A stretch of 64,000 bases of DNA from Vesta saturnalis (GCA_036346205.1 JARFJB010000092.1:179326-243325), one strand, 5' to 3'. Positions 44,238-55,446 are shown, numbered from the stretch's first letter. Numbers and translations: made by a program. Notes: generated from the letters alone by a model not told the origin.

Positions 44238-45885
44238 TGTAAAGATCCAGCATCCTTTACGTATGTTTTTTAGAATAAATTATTCGCGGACCACCCTATA
44301 TCTCAAATTTCAAAAGTTTACGCGATATTACACCACAAATAATTCATTAATCACCGCTGACGTGTATTTCTAAAAACCAGTAAGTTTTTGCACGTCACAA
44401 CAATTTCAACCAATCCCATAACGGCATCCCCTGCACGGTAGCCGCGAAGCCGCCCACCGATGCACCTTTATAAACCCGCGACGCCCACCTGCCCGATCGT
44501 GACCGAGACCGCCACGCCGTTCCAGATATCCAGTAGCCGCCGCACCGATTGCTTCGTGTAAGCACCGACCTGCTAATCGCTGCAGAGGAGTCCATCGCGA
44601 CCGTGTGATAACGCGCACCACCTCGCGCCGGTCGACCTAAAGTTTAATCTCGAACTGCAATTAATAGACACGTAAGTTGTAGAGTTATAATATTTAACAA
44701 TTTACAATCAAACACTACAGAACGTAAATAACGACGGGCTTAGTCTCCAGGAGTTATAACGTTATCATTACACAAACACATACATACAGAGCGTAAGGAA
44801 GGGGTAACCCCCACGTCGCCTGACACAGTGCACATACGGAAAGACTGCCACGCAGGGTAGATCCCGACGTCGCTCGCAAACACTTGAGGGTGAAGGTTTG
44901 ATACAGGGCTGTAAAGACCTACGACCTTTTCTTCTTAGTTCACCAGGTTAGAAAGGCTATTGCCTTCCGTCTCCTGATTATCACTAAGACCCCGCTTAAT
45001 ACACCTACATACAATAGATACAGACAAACACACTAACCACACACGGTGTCTTTAATCGCAGGAGAATATATAAAGAAACCTGTTGCATAAAATTGTATTC
45101 CGAATAACCATCGCGAGATACCTAGTGCAAGACCGTTCTTAAATAAATTAAGAATACCGCCGGAAGCAGTAAATACTATAATTACGACCTGGTGTATCTT
45201 ACTAGTTACTTTAGCAAAAAGGGTACATTTAAAAGTAAATTCATTTGAGTATAACAAGTATTTCGTTTCCTTTATAATTTGTATATAATTAAATTTAGTT
45301 ACACCGTTATGACGTAATCCAGTTGCTGAAATAATCTAAACGCGTTCTCAAACCGGTTCTAATCAAATAAAAATAGTCCAGATCTCGCATTTGCATACGC
45401 GAATCTCGCGCGTGTATTGCTTCATTGGAGTACGACATCCCAGCTTCAGCGCTCCAGAGTTACTGAAAAATAATAAATATGCCATGCGCATAAGTTCGTT
45501 GCGCTGGCGCCTTCGACCAAAACTGTATTGGGGCTACCACACCAGCTTCTGTAAATACAGGACCGTAATATAAATATTACATACTACGTAGGGAGTAGAT
45601 TAAGATAATATCTCTGTTCACAGAAACGACTACGCACCCAGTAAGCAGCCTAGGAGAACGAGTGTGAGGAGCCGTCAGGACCAAAAAGAGAATACATTTT
45701 TAGTTGTTATTAATATCATTTTTTTTCTGTTAAATTATGAAAAAATATATTTTAAACCGCTTAAGCATAATTATTTAAGGTGACAGTGTTAAGCCTACCA
45801 AATAGTACGAACCACACCACGTTTATAATAAATTATAAACACGACTGAGCAAAGCTGAGGCAAACTAAAACCGCGCTGGGTTACA
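44238..45885 (+). mobile_element. LTR-like dispersed repeat, copy B
   Basis: Starts TGTAAAGATCCAGC and ends CGCTGGGTTACA. TATAAA at 44469-44474, with CCAAT about 55 bp upstream. Compared with copy A it lacks the AT microsatellite and some other segments. Minus-strand frames here (44395-44621) are by-products of its GC-rich promoter part. Confidence 0.6.
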
Positions 45886-45963
45886 GAACACCAGAAGGGG
45901 TATAATATATACATACTCTCAGGATGATTATAAAAGGTCACAAATGTGATATCAATAGTGCAC

Positions 45964-46720
45964 AGTAAAGTCCTAGAAAAATGCGCTCTTAAAAATTCAA
46001 ATTTTTCACCTAATTCTGAGAAAAAAAAATTTTTTTTTCAGCGCAGTTGTGTTTTAGAAGTGACAATCTATCATTTCATATATAAATATTTTCAAAATAT
46101 GAAAAATTACACTTAAATTAACCAATTCCATTTTGAAACAACAAAAAGCACTTAAAACACACCTTTTTGTACTTACGTAAGCTCAGAAGAAACCTATGCA
46201 TGCAATTTATCCATTTAATGTATCTAAATGCTCTTTAAATTACCCAATTCAATTTTTGAAACAACACTTAAAACATGACTTGTAATTTTCGGTGCAGCGT
46301 GGGTATTCATACATTAATACTAATAATTGCATAATGAACGCAGTTATTTTGCTGTAAAAGCATTTAGCGAACATTCTATTTTTATATGTCATCAATTTAC
46401 ATTACAACTTTGAAACGGGATGTGTAAATGTATGTATGAATGCAATTGTATCATTTGTGTTGCATAAATACATGCCGTAAAGTTTTCAGATTTACATGCA
46501 TTTGAGAACTGTTTTGACTTTTATATAACTCAAGCTTTCTTTTCTCTTTTAACTGTATTATATTTTTTCACACTTTCTTTATATGCATGATATTTTGCAA
46601 TAACCTTCTTAGTGTATTTTTAAGTTATCATTTCCTATAATTACGAAATTATTTGAAATTAACATTTTGTATTCAAGACTTACTTAACGATTCAATTATT
46701 TCCTTAACTTATTATAAGTT
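45964..46720 (+). repeat. Left terminal inverted repeat of the Polinton-like element
   Basis: Pairs with 54757-55446 over its length. It contains about 40 bp (GAGAACTGTTTTGACTTTTA ...) near 46503-46545 not present in the right arm. Confidence 0.9.
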
Positions 46721-46949
46721 TTCTTATGAACGAATAAGTTCAAAAGTAAATATGTAATTGACAATTATTAATTTTGTTAAATAAAACTACTACGACTGCT
46801 AGGTAAACTTTTTATCACCAATTCACATTACAATTTTGAAACGGGATTTGGAAATTTATGAATGCAATTATACCATTTGTATTGCACAAATACATGGTGT
46901 AAAGTTTTCAGATTTACATGCTTTTGGAACTGTTTTGACTTTTATTTAA
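46391..46949. repeat. Direct duplication of an inner piece of the left TIR
   Basis: 46391-46530 recurs, diverged, at 46814-46949 (CAATTTTGAAACGGGATTTG, ACATGGTGTAAAGTTTTCAG). The second copy ends just where the capsid-like coding sequence begins. Confidence 0.85.
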
Positions 46950-46950
46950 C

Positions 46951-47758
46951 GCAGAATTCGATGGGCAAAATGGAGAAAAATCTTTTACAGTATGCATACC
47001 ATTGAACCACATATTCGGAATAATGGAGGATTATCGTCAGGTAATCGTGAATATGCGCCAAGAGTTGGTTTTAATTCGACCTAGAAGCGATACAAACTGT
47101 TACTATGGTGAAGTTGATGCCGCAATAACCTTAAATAAAATTCAATGGAAAGTACCGCAATTAACACTTAGTGATGCTGCGAAACTTAACTTGTTTCAAG
47201 GAATCAATAAAAATTCTATTATTACTGTTCCATTTCGACAATGGGAGTTCTATGAATTGCCTGCTTTAAAACAAGCAACCTCAGACATATGGCCAATAAA
47301 AACATCAACGCAACTGGAAAAACCACGTTGGATAATTGTTGCATTCCAACAAGGTAAAAGGTATACAAGGTCAGCAAGGGCCGGAAATTTTGATCACATT
47401 AACATCAGAAATCTTAAAGTACATCTGAATTCTGAGTATTATCCATATGAAGCAATGCATTTGAACTTCAGTGCTAACCAATATATACCTACCTATCGCA
47501 ATTTTTTGAAATTTCGATGTGATTACTATGGTGAAGATGATAAAGATGCATTATTCAACTATTCCGAATTCAAATCATGTCCAGTATTTGTAATGGACTG
47601 CTCTAAACAAAATGAATCCTTAAAAACTCAACAGTGGACATCAAATTGGAAATGGAATCTCTAACACCTTTCGATAATGGAATCGTTGTATATGGTCTTA
47701 TTCTCCATGATGCTATTGTACAGTACAGTCCACTCACCGGAGAAGTGAAAAAATTATA
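46951..47758 (+). pseudogene. Capsid-like (probable major capsid family) C-terminal half
   Basis: The open frame 47002-47664, extended by similar sequence before it, has the landmarks NMRQELVLIRPRSD, IQWKVPQLTLSDA, KTSTQLEKPRWIIVAFQ, ARAGNFDHINIRNLKVHLNS and VFVMDCSKQNESLK. A frameshift near 47630 moves the last 40 codons into another frame, ending KKL-stop at 47758. These motifs belong to a family repeatedly found with Polinton-type ATPase and polymerase in insect genomes; I judge it the jelly-roll capsid, by context and recognition rather than by structure. The N-terminal half is missing. Confidence 0.6.
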
Positions 47759-47835
47759 ATTATTATTGTAATATAGTCTAATATATAAATAAAGATGTTG
47801 TAATTATTCGTTTAGTTTTATTTCATCCATCAAAG

Positions 47836-48550
47836 ATGAAAGTAGTTGCTCAGAAACAAAAACTCTCAATTCAAAATCATGACTTTGATGAAAAGTCTAT
47901 TACTTCAAAACATGGTGATTTACTTCCTATAGTATACGTGGTATTATATGTGGTCCTCCAATTGTGGTAAAACAAACGCAATGATCAGTCTGCTTACTGA
48001 AAAAAAATGGTTTGAAATTTAAACATGTATACGTATACTCTAAGTCACTGAATCAAAACAAGTACAAACTTTTACAGGAAATCTTACTTCCAATGAAGGA
48101 CATAGGTTACTTTACCTTCAGCAACAATCAAGATGTGATTGAGCCTAATTGTGCAAAATCAAACTCTATTTTTTTATCTTCGATGATATCGCTTGTGAAA
48201 AGCAAAATAATATAAGGGCATATTTTTCTATGGGTAGGCATAACGATATTGACTGTTTCTATTTGGGCCAAACTTACAGTAAAATTCCAAAGCAATTAAT
48301 TCGTAATAATGCGAATCTAATTATATTATTTGAGCAAGATGAATTAAACTTAAAACATGCGTATGAGGATCATATAAGTCCCACCATAAGCATGAAATTG
48401 TTTCGGGACATGTGTTCAAAGTGTTGGGTAGATCCGTTTGGTTTCATGGTCATAAACAAGGATGCTGAAGTTAATAATGGTCGCTATAGGAAAGGATTTG
48501 ATGAATATATAATACTGGTTTCAGTAGTAACTGATCTGTTTAGGTATTAA
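47836..48550 (+). pseudogene. FtsK/HerA-type packaging ATPase relic
   Basis: Starts at an ATG (QKQKLSIQNHDF). A Walker A motif (GPxNCGKT type) at about 47955 is disrupted by a one-base loss, and another indel follows at 48000. Then the frames give FKHVYVYSKSLNQNKY, a Walker B-like FIFDDIA and GRHNDIDCFYLGQTYSKIPK with RNNANLI. These are the signatures of the genome-packaging ATPase of Polinton/adintovirus and poxvirus A32-like proteins. In a live element it would drive DNA into capsids. The C-terminal KGFDEYI is close to the usual end; the last codons are replaced by a palindromic repeat array. Confidence 0.75.
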
Positions 48551-48604
48551 CAGCTATCTGTTTAGTGTAAACAGCTACCTGTTCAAGGTGAACCGGTACC
48601 TGTT
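48529..48604. repeat. Palindromic iteron-like array 1
   Basis: 14-mers AACAGCTATCTGTT (48549-48562), AACAGCTACCTGTT (48570-48583) and AACCGGTACCTGTT (48591-48604) are spaced 21 bp apart, with a weaker AACTGATCTGTT at 48529. Each is nearly a perfect dyad. They fill the gap between the ATPase and the next ORF. Confidence 0.75.
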
Positions 48605-49127
48605 TGTCGCAATGGACAACAAGGAGAGGATATTAAATAAAAAAATTATTCAGGCTCGTAAAATAATACGGCAGAAGTATAACAGTATTAAGACTGCTCG
48701 CATTGATAATGAAAGAACATTCGAAAGTACTTATAAGCCTTTAATAGAACCTCTAACTGAAATAGTAAATAAAATCGATAAAAAAACACCTAAAAAGGAG
48801 GAGGTCATTGATGTTAAACCTAAAAACTACCCGTATTCATATTTCCAAGGAAGCATGCTACTATCCCCACTAGCCCGCTAGCTCAAGTTCAACGGACCCT
48901 AGGTCTCACTCCATTAGGTGATTCAAGTAAGGGTGCTACTAGTCCACTAGCTCAGCTTCCGTTTTTTCAAAGAAATCCTTCCCCAAGTCTTCCATCTTTC
49001 TTAGAAACATCCATCATGGGAGAGATTAATACTGGGGAGGAAGAAGAAGAACTGTCTAGTATCGCAGATGATCCCCATAATGAACCCATCTCAGAAGGAT
49101 TTCTCGAGCAGTACAATGAATTGCCGC

Positions 49128-49128
<1 letters not shown>

Positions 49129-49183
<55 letters not shown>
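49129..49183. repeat. (TA)27 microsatellite inside the accessory ORF
   Basis: The run keeps the frame open and lies exactly where related proteins have a short LPR-x-Y junction. It looks like expansion of a pre-existing TATA in the coding sequence. Confidence 0.95.
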
Positions 49184-49187
<4 letters not shown>

Positions 49188-49391
49188 AACGTATTTTAAA
49201 GAATGCTGAAGGTGATATTGATCATACGTATGGAGTCCACTATGATAAAAAAACTGATAAATGGACAATTGGTAATACACCCATCACAATTAAAGGAGAC
49301 GATATAATTATTAAAGATGTCACGTATAAAGGGACTCCAGGATTATATGATCTGCTTATTATGAATGAACCCGACTTAAGTGTTTCTGAGA

Positions 49392-49425
49392 AACAGCTAC
49401 CTGTTTTGAGAAACGGGTACCGGTT
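49392..49425. repeat. Palindromic iteron-like array 2
   Basis: AACAGCTACCTGTT (49392-49405) is identical to a copy in array 1. AACGGGTACCGGTT (49412-49425) is a near-perfect palindrome 20 bp further on. The array lies at the 3' end of the accessory ORF. Confidence 0.75.
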
Positions 49426-49448
49426 TTAGATCTGTTTTTGAGCTGTTT

Positions 49449-49558
49449 AGGTATCTGTTTTTGAGCTGACTGCATCAAAGTGTATACTATTCACATTTTC
49501 GAAAATAGGTATCTGTTTTGAGCTGACTGCATCAAAGTGTATACTATTCACATTTTCG
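49449..49558. repeat. 57-bp tandem duplication
   Basis: AGGTATCTGTTTTTGAGCTG starts at 49449 and again, less one T, at 49506, followed by the same CTGCATCAAAGTGTATACT sequence. Confidence 0.9.
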
Positions 49559-49559
49559 G

Positions 49560-50920
49560 TGATTTTCATATTAAACGAGTTTCTTATCATGATTTATTAA
49601 ATTATACAAACTATGAATGATGAAATGGTATTGTAAAAGTATGACATAAAACTTATATTACAAAGAATTTGGAAGCAAGCAATTTTATATAAACAAAGAA
49701 AAAATTAAATTAAAATTGAAAATAAAATTTAAGGTGTGATCTGAAACAAAAATCAGTTAAATTAAAAACATTATAATTATGTATAGAAATACATACCATC
49801 ATCAACCACAGAGTTTCCGGTATGTCCTCATCCATGTAAACTATGTAATGTATATGGTTGCAAAAATATTGGCAGACGCCATGTGTCCCGCTTGGGGGCG
49901 TTCCAGCCCCATGAATTAGAATTACATCATGCTAAAACGTAAATACTTAAAACTGAAACATAACAAACATTACTCACATCTGGATATTTTCGGGTGATGT
50001 CGTTAATAACTATTTTATCTGAAAAATCAAAAGTTAAAAAATAAGTTACATATAATATCCTACATACCCTCCTACTGATTGAACATTAAGTTGTGTACTA
50101 CAGCTATAATGAACACGTTAACTTTCAATAAAAAAATTTGCATGAAATTTACTTACGCCATTACTTTATTATTTAAAAAACCTCTTTACGAAATAAATGA
50201 ACAAGCAGGACTGAACGTATATGGTTGACAATTATCAATTTATATTATAATCAAAGGTGAATAACATTACTAACATTATGAGTATGCTTAAGTAAAAGAA
50301 TGTGAAAAAGATAGAAGAATGAGACAGCTTTGAGTTTGAAAAAAATTAAGAATTAAGAATTAAGACTACAGAATCAATAAATATTTAAGATAACTACTGA
50401 TGTAAAATAAAACCCTTTATTTATTTTGAAAATATTTGTTGTTCATCTAAAAAATTCAAAGGTTTCTCTGGGATTGCATGATTCAGTAAACTTTTTATTC
50501 CTAGAAATGCTGAAAGTAATAAGAACTTTCATAGTTCAAGCACACGTCTATTGTTGCTTATACAACAATAATTGCAAAAAGAGTGCATTTTTCTTGGACT
50601 TTACTTTCAAACATACATCACTTTCATAGTTCAAAACTCTATTGTTGCTTATACAACAATAATTGAATTATACATTCCATTCTACCCAAAATTCGAATTA
50701 CTGGATGACCATATACGAATCTGGCCCACACCTCCATCCCAAGCAGGAATTTGAATTTGCTTCACCTTTATTGATGTTGTCTAGTATCCAGTAATAAATT
50801 TTGTGATGTTCCTCGTTTTCCCATGGTTGAAACTTATAGTTAATGTTTTGTTCTAATAATATTTCAATCAAAATATCGAGACATTTGTAATTAGCATAAT
50901 ATGCGCTTTCTCAATACATT
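49560..50920. other. Polinton interior without recognised genes
   Basis: Short frames only. Two direct copies of GTTGCTTATACAACAATAATTG (a dyad, TTGC-TTATACAACAATAA) occur near 50553 and 50643. Parts match 37.5-38.1 kb. Confidence 0.4.
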
Positions 50921-50923
50921 CAG

Positions 50924-51379
50924 TTATAATAAATAATGTATCTTTATAAGCAGAATTAATATTTCTAAGCTAGATTTAACATTTGTTGAATCATCATCAC
51001 CACCCCATAATAAATTGTATACATACATTTTAAGCGGTACGTTACCAAGTAAATTCATATCATCTAAGATTTTATCAACTTCATTAAAAGTTAATGAATT
51101 GTAACCTTTATTAATGCAAAATTTTGTAAAACTTTTAATGCTATTGTCCAATTTAATTTTTTTATCAAATAATGTCTTAATAATAACTTCATTTGCACAC
51201 TTTGAATTTATAGCACACCAGTTAAAACACTCATCAGGAATAATAATATGTTGTAGTATATTCAATACAAAGCTTTCAGAGGAACACTTCCCCATCAAAG
51301 AACGCTTCAGGTACTTTCTGTAGATTTGATCACTACTGTACCATAGTTCATCATGCAGTTTGTTTTCGAGACTGCTCAT
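50924..51379 (-). CDS. Hypothetical protein of the Polinton-like element
   Basis: The minus-strand ATG at 51379 opens 151 codons: MSSLENKLHDELWYSSDQIY, YLKRSLMGKCSSESFVLNIL, a mostly helical middle with DECFNWCAINSKC, then LLWGGDDDSTNVKSSLEILI. No domain recognised. It starts 3 bp after the polymerase stop on the same strand, so the two may be co-transcribed. The absence of internal lesions in a decayed element is notable, although the AT-rich 5'/3' context gives no promoter I can define. Confidence 0.45.
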   Translation of the reverse strand: MSSLENKLHDELWYSSDQIYRKYLKRSLMGKCSSESFVLNILQHIIIPDECFNWCAINSKCANEVIIKTLFDKKIKLDNSIKSFTKFCINKGYNSLTFNEVDKILDDMNLLGNVPLKMYVYNLLWGGDDDSTNVKSSLEILILLIKIHYLL

Positions 51380-51381
51380 AA

Positions 51382-52984
51382 TTATTGTTTTTCTGAAACA
51401 GAAGTTAAAGTAAAGTTAAATCCCCAAGGTTTAGTATCTGTGAAATTGAAATTTACCAATCGTTTATCATCGTAAGGACTAAGTATTACTTTATTCTGTT
51501 TTATTGTAAACACATCATGTCTCTTTGACCTTATCAAATATTGATATCGCCTTATTACGTTACCATCAAACAAAATATGTTTATAATCATTTATCGTGAT
51601 CTGTTTGATGCTTGCATGGGTAGAACCCTTTGATTTTTTTACAACTTTTTTATCAACAGTGTAAGCATACATTTTTGCACGAAGTCCTACAAATTCCGAA
51701 GATATTTTCAGGACTATAGTCAGATGTATCGAATTTATCAATGTCTTCTTTAATGTACTCATAGATATCAGGAACCGAAAATGTGTATATAAGGCTATCT
51801 GTATCTGTGTACAAGAGCTTGGAATTATTTGGAAACTTAGGTAGGATGTAACCATAATGAAAATTGTATAAAAAAGTTTTTGAAACGTCTAAAACACTGA
51901 AGCCTGCATATATGGGTTTATTTAGATATACTTCCAGCTTGTTCATTTGAATGATGAGCATATCATTGCTAAATATTGTACAACTATGAAAATTTGGTTT
52001 TGATATGTAAGCATGAGCACCATAGCGACCATCCCATTTTGTTATTAAACGTATATCCTTATATTTACATACATTTTCCATCAGCTCCCCAAAAACACTA
52101 TTAATCATTAACTTATAAAAATTTTTGTCAAATTCATTTTGAGATTGCTGACGCATGGTTGTATTTAAATCGATATATTTTTTAACCATGGTGATTGTGA
52201 AAACGTAATATACGATGCACTTTTACCAACTTTAATCCATATTTTAAATATACTTTCAAATTTCTGTAATGAATTACGTAATTACGTTTTGGATACAATG
52301 TAAGTAATAATTTTTTTATTTTAGAATTTGAATCAGGTACGGGTGGAACCATATGTTCGGGTGCCAATGGTAGATCACTGTGACTCTCATGTAATTCTAT
52401 GGGATAGTCTAAATCACACTCGACTATATAGCCAATTTCCGAATCATCGGGATGGTTTATTAAATCTAAAGTTTCAAATTATCAACAAAAGAAAAATCAC
52501 CAAATGGTAGAAATTCTGACATGGTGGCTCAGTATAAATTATTTACGTCGTAGTACATTAAATACACACTTTCGGAAGTGGGATCAAATTTTTCCCCCCA
52601 TGTACTTATTGTTAGCTTTAGCATACCGATTAGAACATTGAGCCACACCACCCCTAATTCCTCTTTCAATAAACATTAGCATATCAATATCAGTAAATAG
52701 TTCTAACTTTACTTGTGTAATTTTAAGCATAGCATCGAATGCTAAACTGGGGCTGTACAATAGTGCAGAGGATCAAGTTTGTAAGTACTTAAACAAGTTT
52801 GCTGAAAATTTTCGAAAATATCAGCTAAAAGTAGAACGTCCGTTTTTAAATACAAATCTGAGTACTCCCCTAACGATCTAATATGAAATTTGTTCCAAAC
52901 ATTAACCGCATGTGCAAAACTAACATCATTGATTCCGTCATTATTAAGATGACTAAAAACGCTTCCCCCATTTCCCCAATTCAA
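51382..52984 (-). pseudogene. Protein-primed DNA polymerase B relic (exonuclease part missing)
   Basis: The minus strand gives, in order and with frameshifts, HAVNVWNKF and LYLKTDVLLLADIFENF, motif A (YYDVNNLY, with a stop replacing the next codon), motif B (NSVFGELMENV) and motif C (LLYTDTDSLIY, about 51790), then the thumb end (FVGLRAKMYAY, SPYDDKR). This is the family B polymerase of Polintons, adenoviruses and related mobile DNA, which starts synthesis from a terminal protein. The metal-binding Asp of motif C is present. The 3'-5' exonuclease half expected upstream of 52984 is absent. At least three frameshifts and one stop make it inactive. Confidence 0.85.
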
Positions 52985-53327
52985 GGTTAAATATCACAAA
53001 CTTGTTATAACTTGTATTTGACCTTATGCAGCATACAAAAACTCGACTTATATGAAAATGAAATTTGATACTTTCACACTATTTAGTTCATTGTCTTTAG
53101 ATTGCGTATTCCCAAGAGCTTCAGTTCAGAAAGATGCAGATATTGCACTTTCTTTAGTATTATCTTTAGTGGACGTTTACTGGTAATATCTAATAACCTA
53201 ACTAACATTGCTGACATGGCATGAAGTACCTTTTCATGTCTAGATTATGATGCATTCATCACCTTTGCTTGCACAGCTCAATAGTAACCACTTCCACTTT
53301 TTTTTTTGTACACGTTAACAAATTTAC

Positions 53328-53621
53328 ATGTATATAATCATAATAATTTTATTTCAATATTCAGTAGTTACATACATACTATACAGACAAAATGACATCA
53401 AACAGCAAACGCTCAAAACTGTCACTACAAAGAAGAAGAAAGCCAACATACTGCAAGATGTATTAGTGTGGTCAAAACAAGTTGTTGAGACACTTGTAAG
53501 TGAAAATGAGATACCAATCATCTCTATACGCGACAGTGATGTAGAGGACGACGACTTTGCAAGGTTTTTGAAAAGTAAGTATTCATTGCTTAATGTATTG
53601 TTTTATGTGGTGATTTCTTAA
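53328..53621 (+). other. Hypothetical Polinton ORF with a possible intron
   Basis: An open frame contains KTVTTKKKKANILQDVLVWS, ETLVSENEIPI and an acidic DSDVEDDDFARF, then AAAAGTAAGT, a strong donor. An acceptor TTTTCTAG lies at about 53657, followed by a Pro-rich stretch with two 53-54 bp repeats (TCCAATATGGAGG type). No domain recognised; the start is uncertain (an ATG at 53393 is in a different frame). Confidence 0.3.
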
Positions 53622-53678
53622 TAAATATATTATTAACCAAACCAATTATTTTCTAGCATCACGCCGCAACCACAGTTG

Positions 53679-53790
53679 TAGCTTCACCACCACCACTGCA
53701 GCCACCTACACTCCTCCAATATGGAGGAATTGAAGCTTCACTACCACCACCACCGCAGAACTACATCCTCCAATACGGAGGAAAAATTTA
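53679..53790. repeat. Two ~54-bp Pro-rich tandem units
   Basis: GCTTCACCACCACCACTGC and GCTTCACTACCACCACCACC each begin a unit ending in a small palindrome (CCTCCAATATGGAGG or CCTCCAATACGGAGG). Confidence 0.8.
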
Positions 53791-54756
53791 GAATTAATAC
53801 GACCAGTGTGTTCACCACCACCATCACAAGCAATATCTCAGGATCCTACAGACTTGCAGCAATTTAAAATAAAAGTGTTAGGTGGTTGCAGAACATTTTA
53901 TCAACATACATTAATTCTGAAAAATCGGAAGTGGCAAAAGTGGAGCGATTAAATAATGAGTTGTGCAGCGAACAACAACTTACAAGTTGCACGACAGAAC
54001 ATTAAAATTCACAAAATGCGTTAAGAATATTGGATAGTTTAGACATTTAAGTTAGTTTATAATTAGGTACTAAGTAGTGTTGTGATTTTTTTTTCAATAA
54101 AAATTTTTTTATACTTTATTATTTTTCATTAACACATATATAAAGAAAGTTAAGCCGATGTTATAAGTGAACAGAAGATGAAGTGTTAAAATTTTCATTT
54201 AAAACATAACCTCTAAAAATATGAATTTAATGCATAAAAAATAAGATATTCAATTGCAGTATATCATTGGAAATATACATATGATTTTATATATCTCGAA
54301 TTTTTTGTGTAAATAGTGCGGACATTCAAATTTTTTTAATAAAAGATGCACGCCAATTACTTATGCAACACACAACTTGCACTTTTGCATATCATTCTAC
54401 ATTTCTTTTATTTATAGTTAAACTAAAGACTGAAAATATATTGCTTAAGTTGGAAGGGATGGATGTGTGATGTTTTTTTTTTGTGGAATTTATTGTATCT
54501 TTTCATTGTACAAAATAAATGTAAATTGTTTTTATATTTTTATTATTTTTCGTGAATTATTCATTATCCAAAAATTTTACTACAGCTAAAAATGTGAGTG
54601 ACAGTCCAAGTTGTGCTAGAAAAGTGAAATGATCTATGTTAAGGGAAAAAAAATTAAAAACATCTGGAAGTCTGACTTACTCATGCATAAATTTCTATAT
54701 CAAAGTAAAGCAGTCCTTTTTGCAAATTTTAATTGCATGCTGCGTTACAAATTTTT

Positions 54757-55446
54757 AACTTATAATAAGTTAAGGAAATAATTGAATCCTTAAGTAAGTG
54801 TTGAATACAAAATGTTAATTTCAAATAATTTTAATTATAGGAAATGATAACTTAAAAATACACTCAGAAGGTTATTGCCAAATATGCATATAAAGAAAGT
54901 GTGAAAATATAATACAGTTAAAAGAGAAAGCAAATGCATGTAAATCTGAAAACTTTACGGCATGTATTTATGCAACACAAATGACGCAATTGCATTGATA
55001 CATTTTCAAATCCCGTTTCAAAGTTGTAATGTAAACTGATGACATATAAAAATAGAATGTTTGCTAAATGCTTTCACAGCAAAATAACTGCGTTCATTAT
55101 CCTACAATTATTATTATTAACGCTGCACCGAAAATTACAAGTCATGTTTTAAGTGTTGTTTTAAAATTGAATTGGGTAATTTAAAGAGCATTTAGATACA
55201 TTAAATGTATAAATTGCATGCATATGTTTCTTCTGAGCTTACGTAAGTACAAAAAGGTGTGTTTTAAGTGCTTTTTGTTGTTTCAAAATGGAATTGGTTA
55301 ATTTAAGTGTAATTTTTCATATTTTGAAAATATTTATATATGAAATGATAGATTGTCACTTCTAAAACACAATGCGCTGAAAAAAATTTTTTCTCAGAAT
55401 TAGTGAAAATTTAAATTTTTAAGAGCGCATTTTCTAGGACTTTACT
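54757..55446 (-). repeat. Right terminal inverted repeat of the Polinton-like element
   Basis: Ends CTAGGACTTTACT at 55446, the complement of the left end at 45964, and matches it inward to AACTTATAATAAGTT. Confidence 0.9.

Larger units (their letters stand above)
48612..49429 (+). pseudogene. Polinton-associated accessory protein relic
   Basis: The ATG at 48612 follows the palindromic array by 7 bp. The N-terminus is helical and basic (ARKIIRQKYNSIKTARIDNE, FESTYKPLIEPLTEI). After a frameshift near 48860 comes a Ser/Pro-rich stretch, and then from 49016 FLEQYNELPR, a (TA)27 tract read as alternating Ile-Tyr, and a conserved C-terminus: DHTYGVHYDKKTDKWTIG, then YKGTPGLYDLLIMNEPD. This two-part protein regularly accompanies the ATPase and capsid genes in insect Polinton-like loci; its function is not known to me. 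The C-terminus is replaced by a second palindromic array. Confidence 0.6.
45964..55446. mobile_element. Polinton/Maverick-like element (virus-derived), decayed
   Basis: Terminal inverted repeats of 690-757 bp, both ending AGTAAAGTCCTAG, enclose relics of a capsid-like protein, a packaging-ATPase-like protein, an accessory ORF, an unknown minus-strand ORF and a protein-primed type-B DNA polymerase. Polinton-class elements have this gene set, start with AG and have long inverted ends. I did not find the retroviral-type integrase or the adenain-like protease, and the 9.5-kb length is short for the class (usually 15-20 kb). The flanking hexamers (GTGCAC and GTTTCA) do not match, so the 6-bp target duplication is lost or the ends are recombined. 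Confidence 0.85.

Noticed and set aside
44395..44621. Arg-rich minus-strand ORFs
   Set aside because: They fall in the GC-rich promoter part of LTR-like copy B and have counterparts in copy C only because the sequence is repeated.
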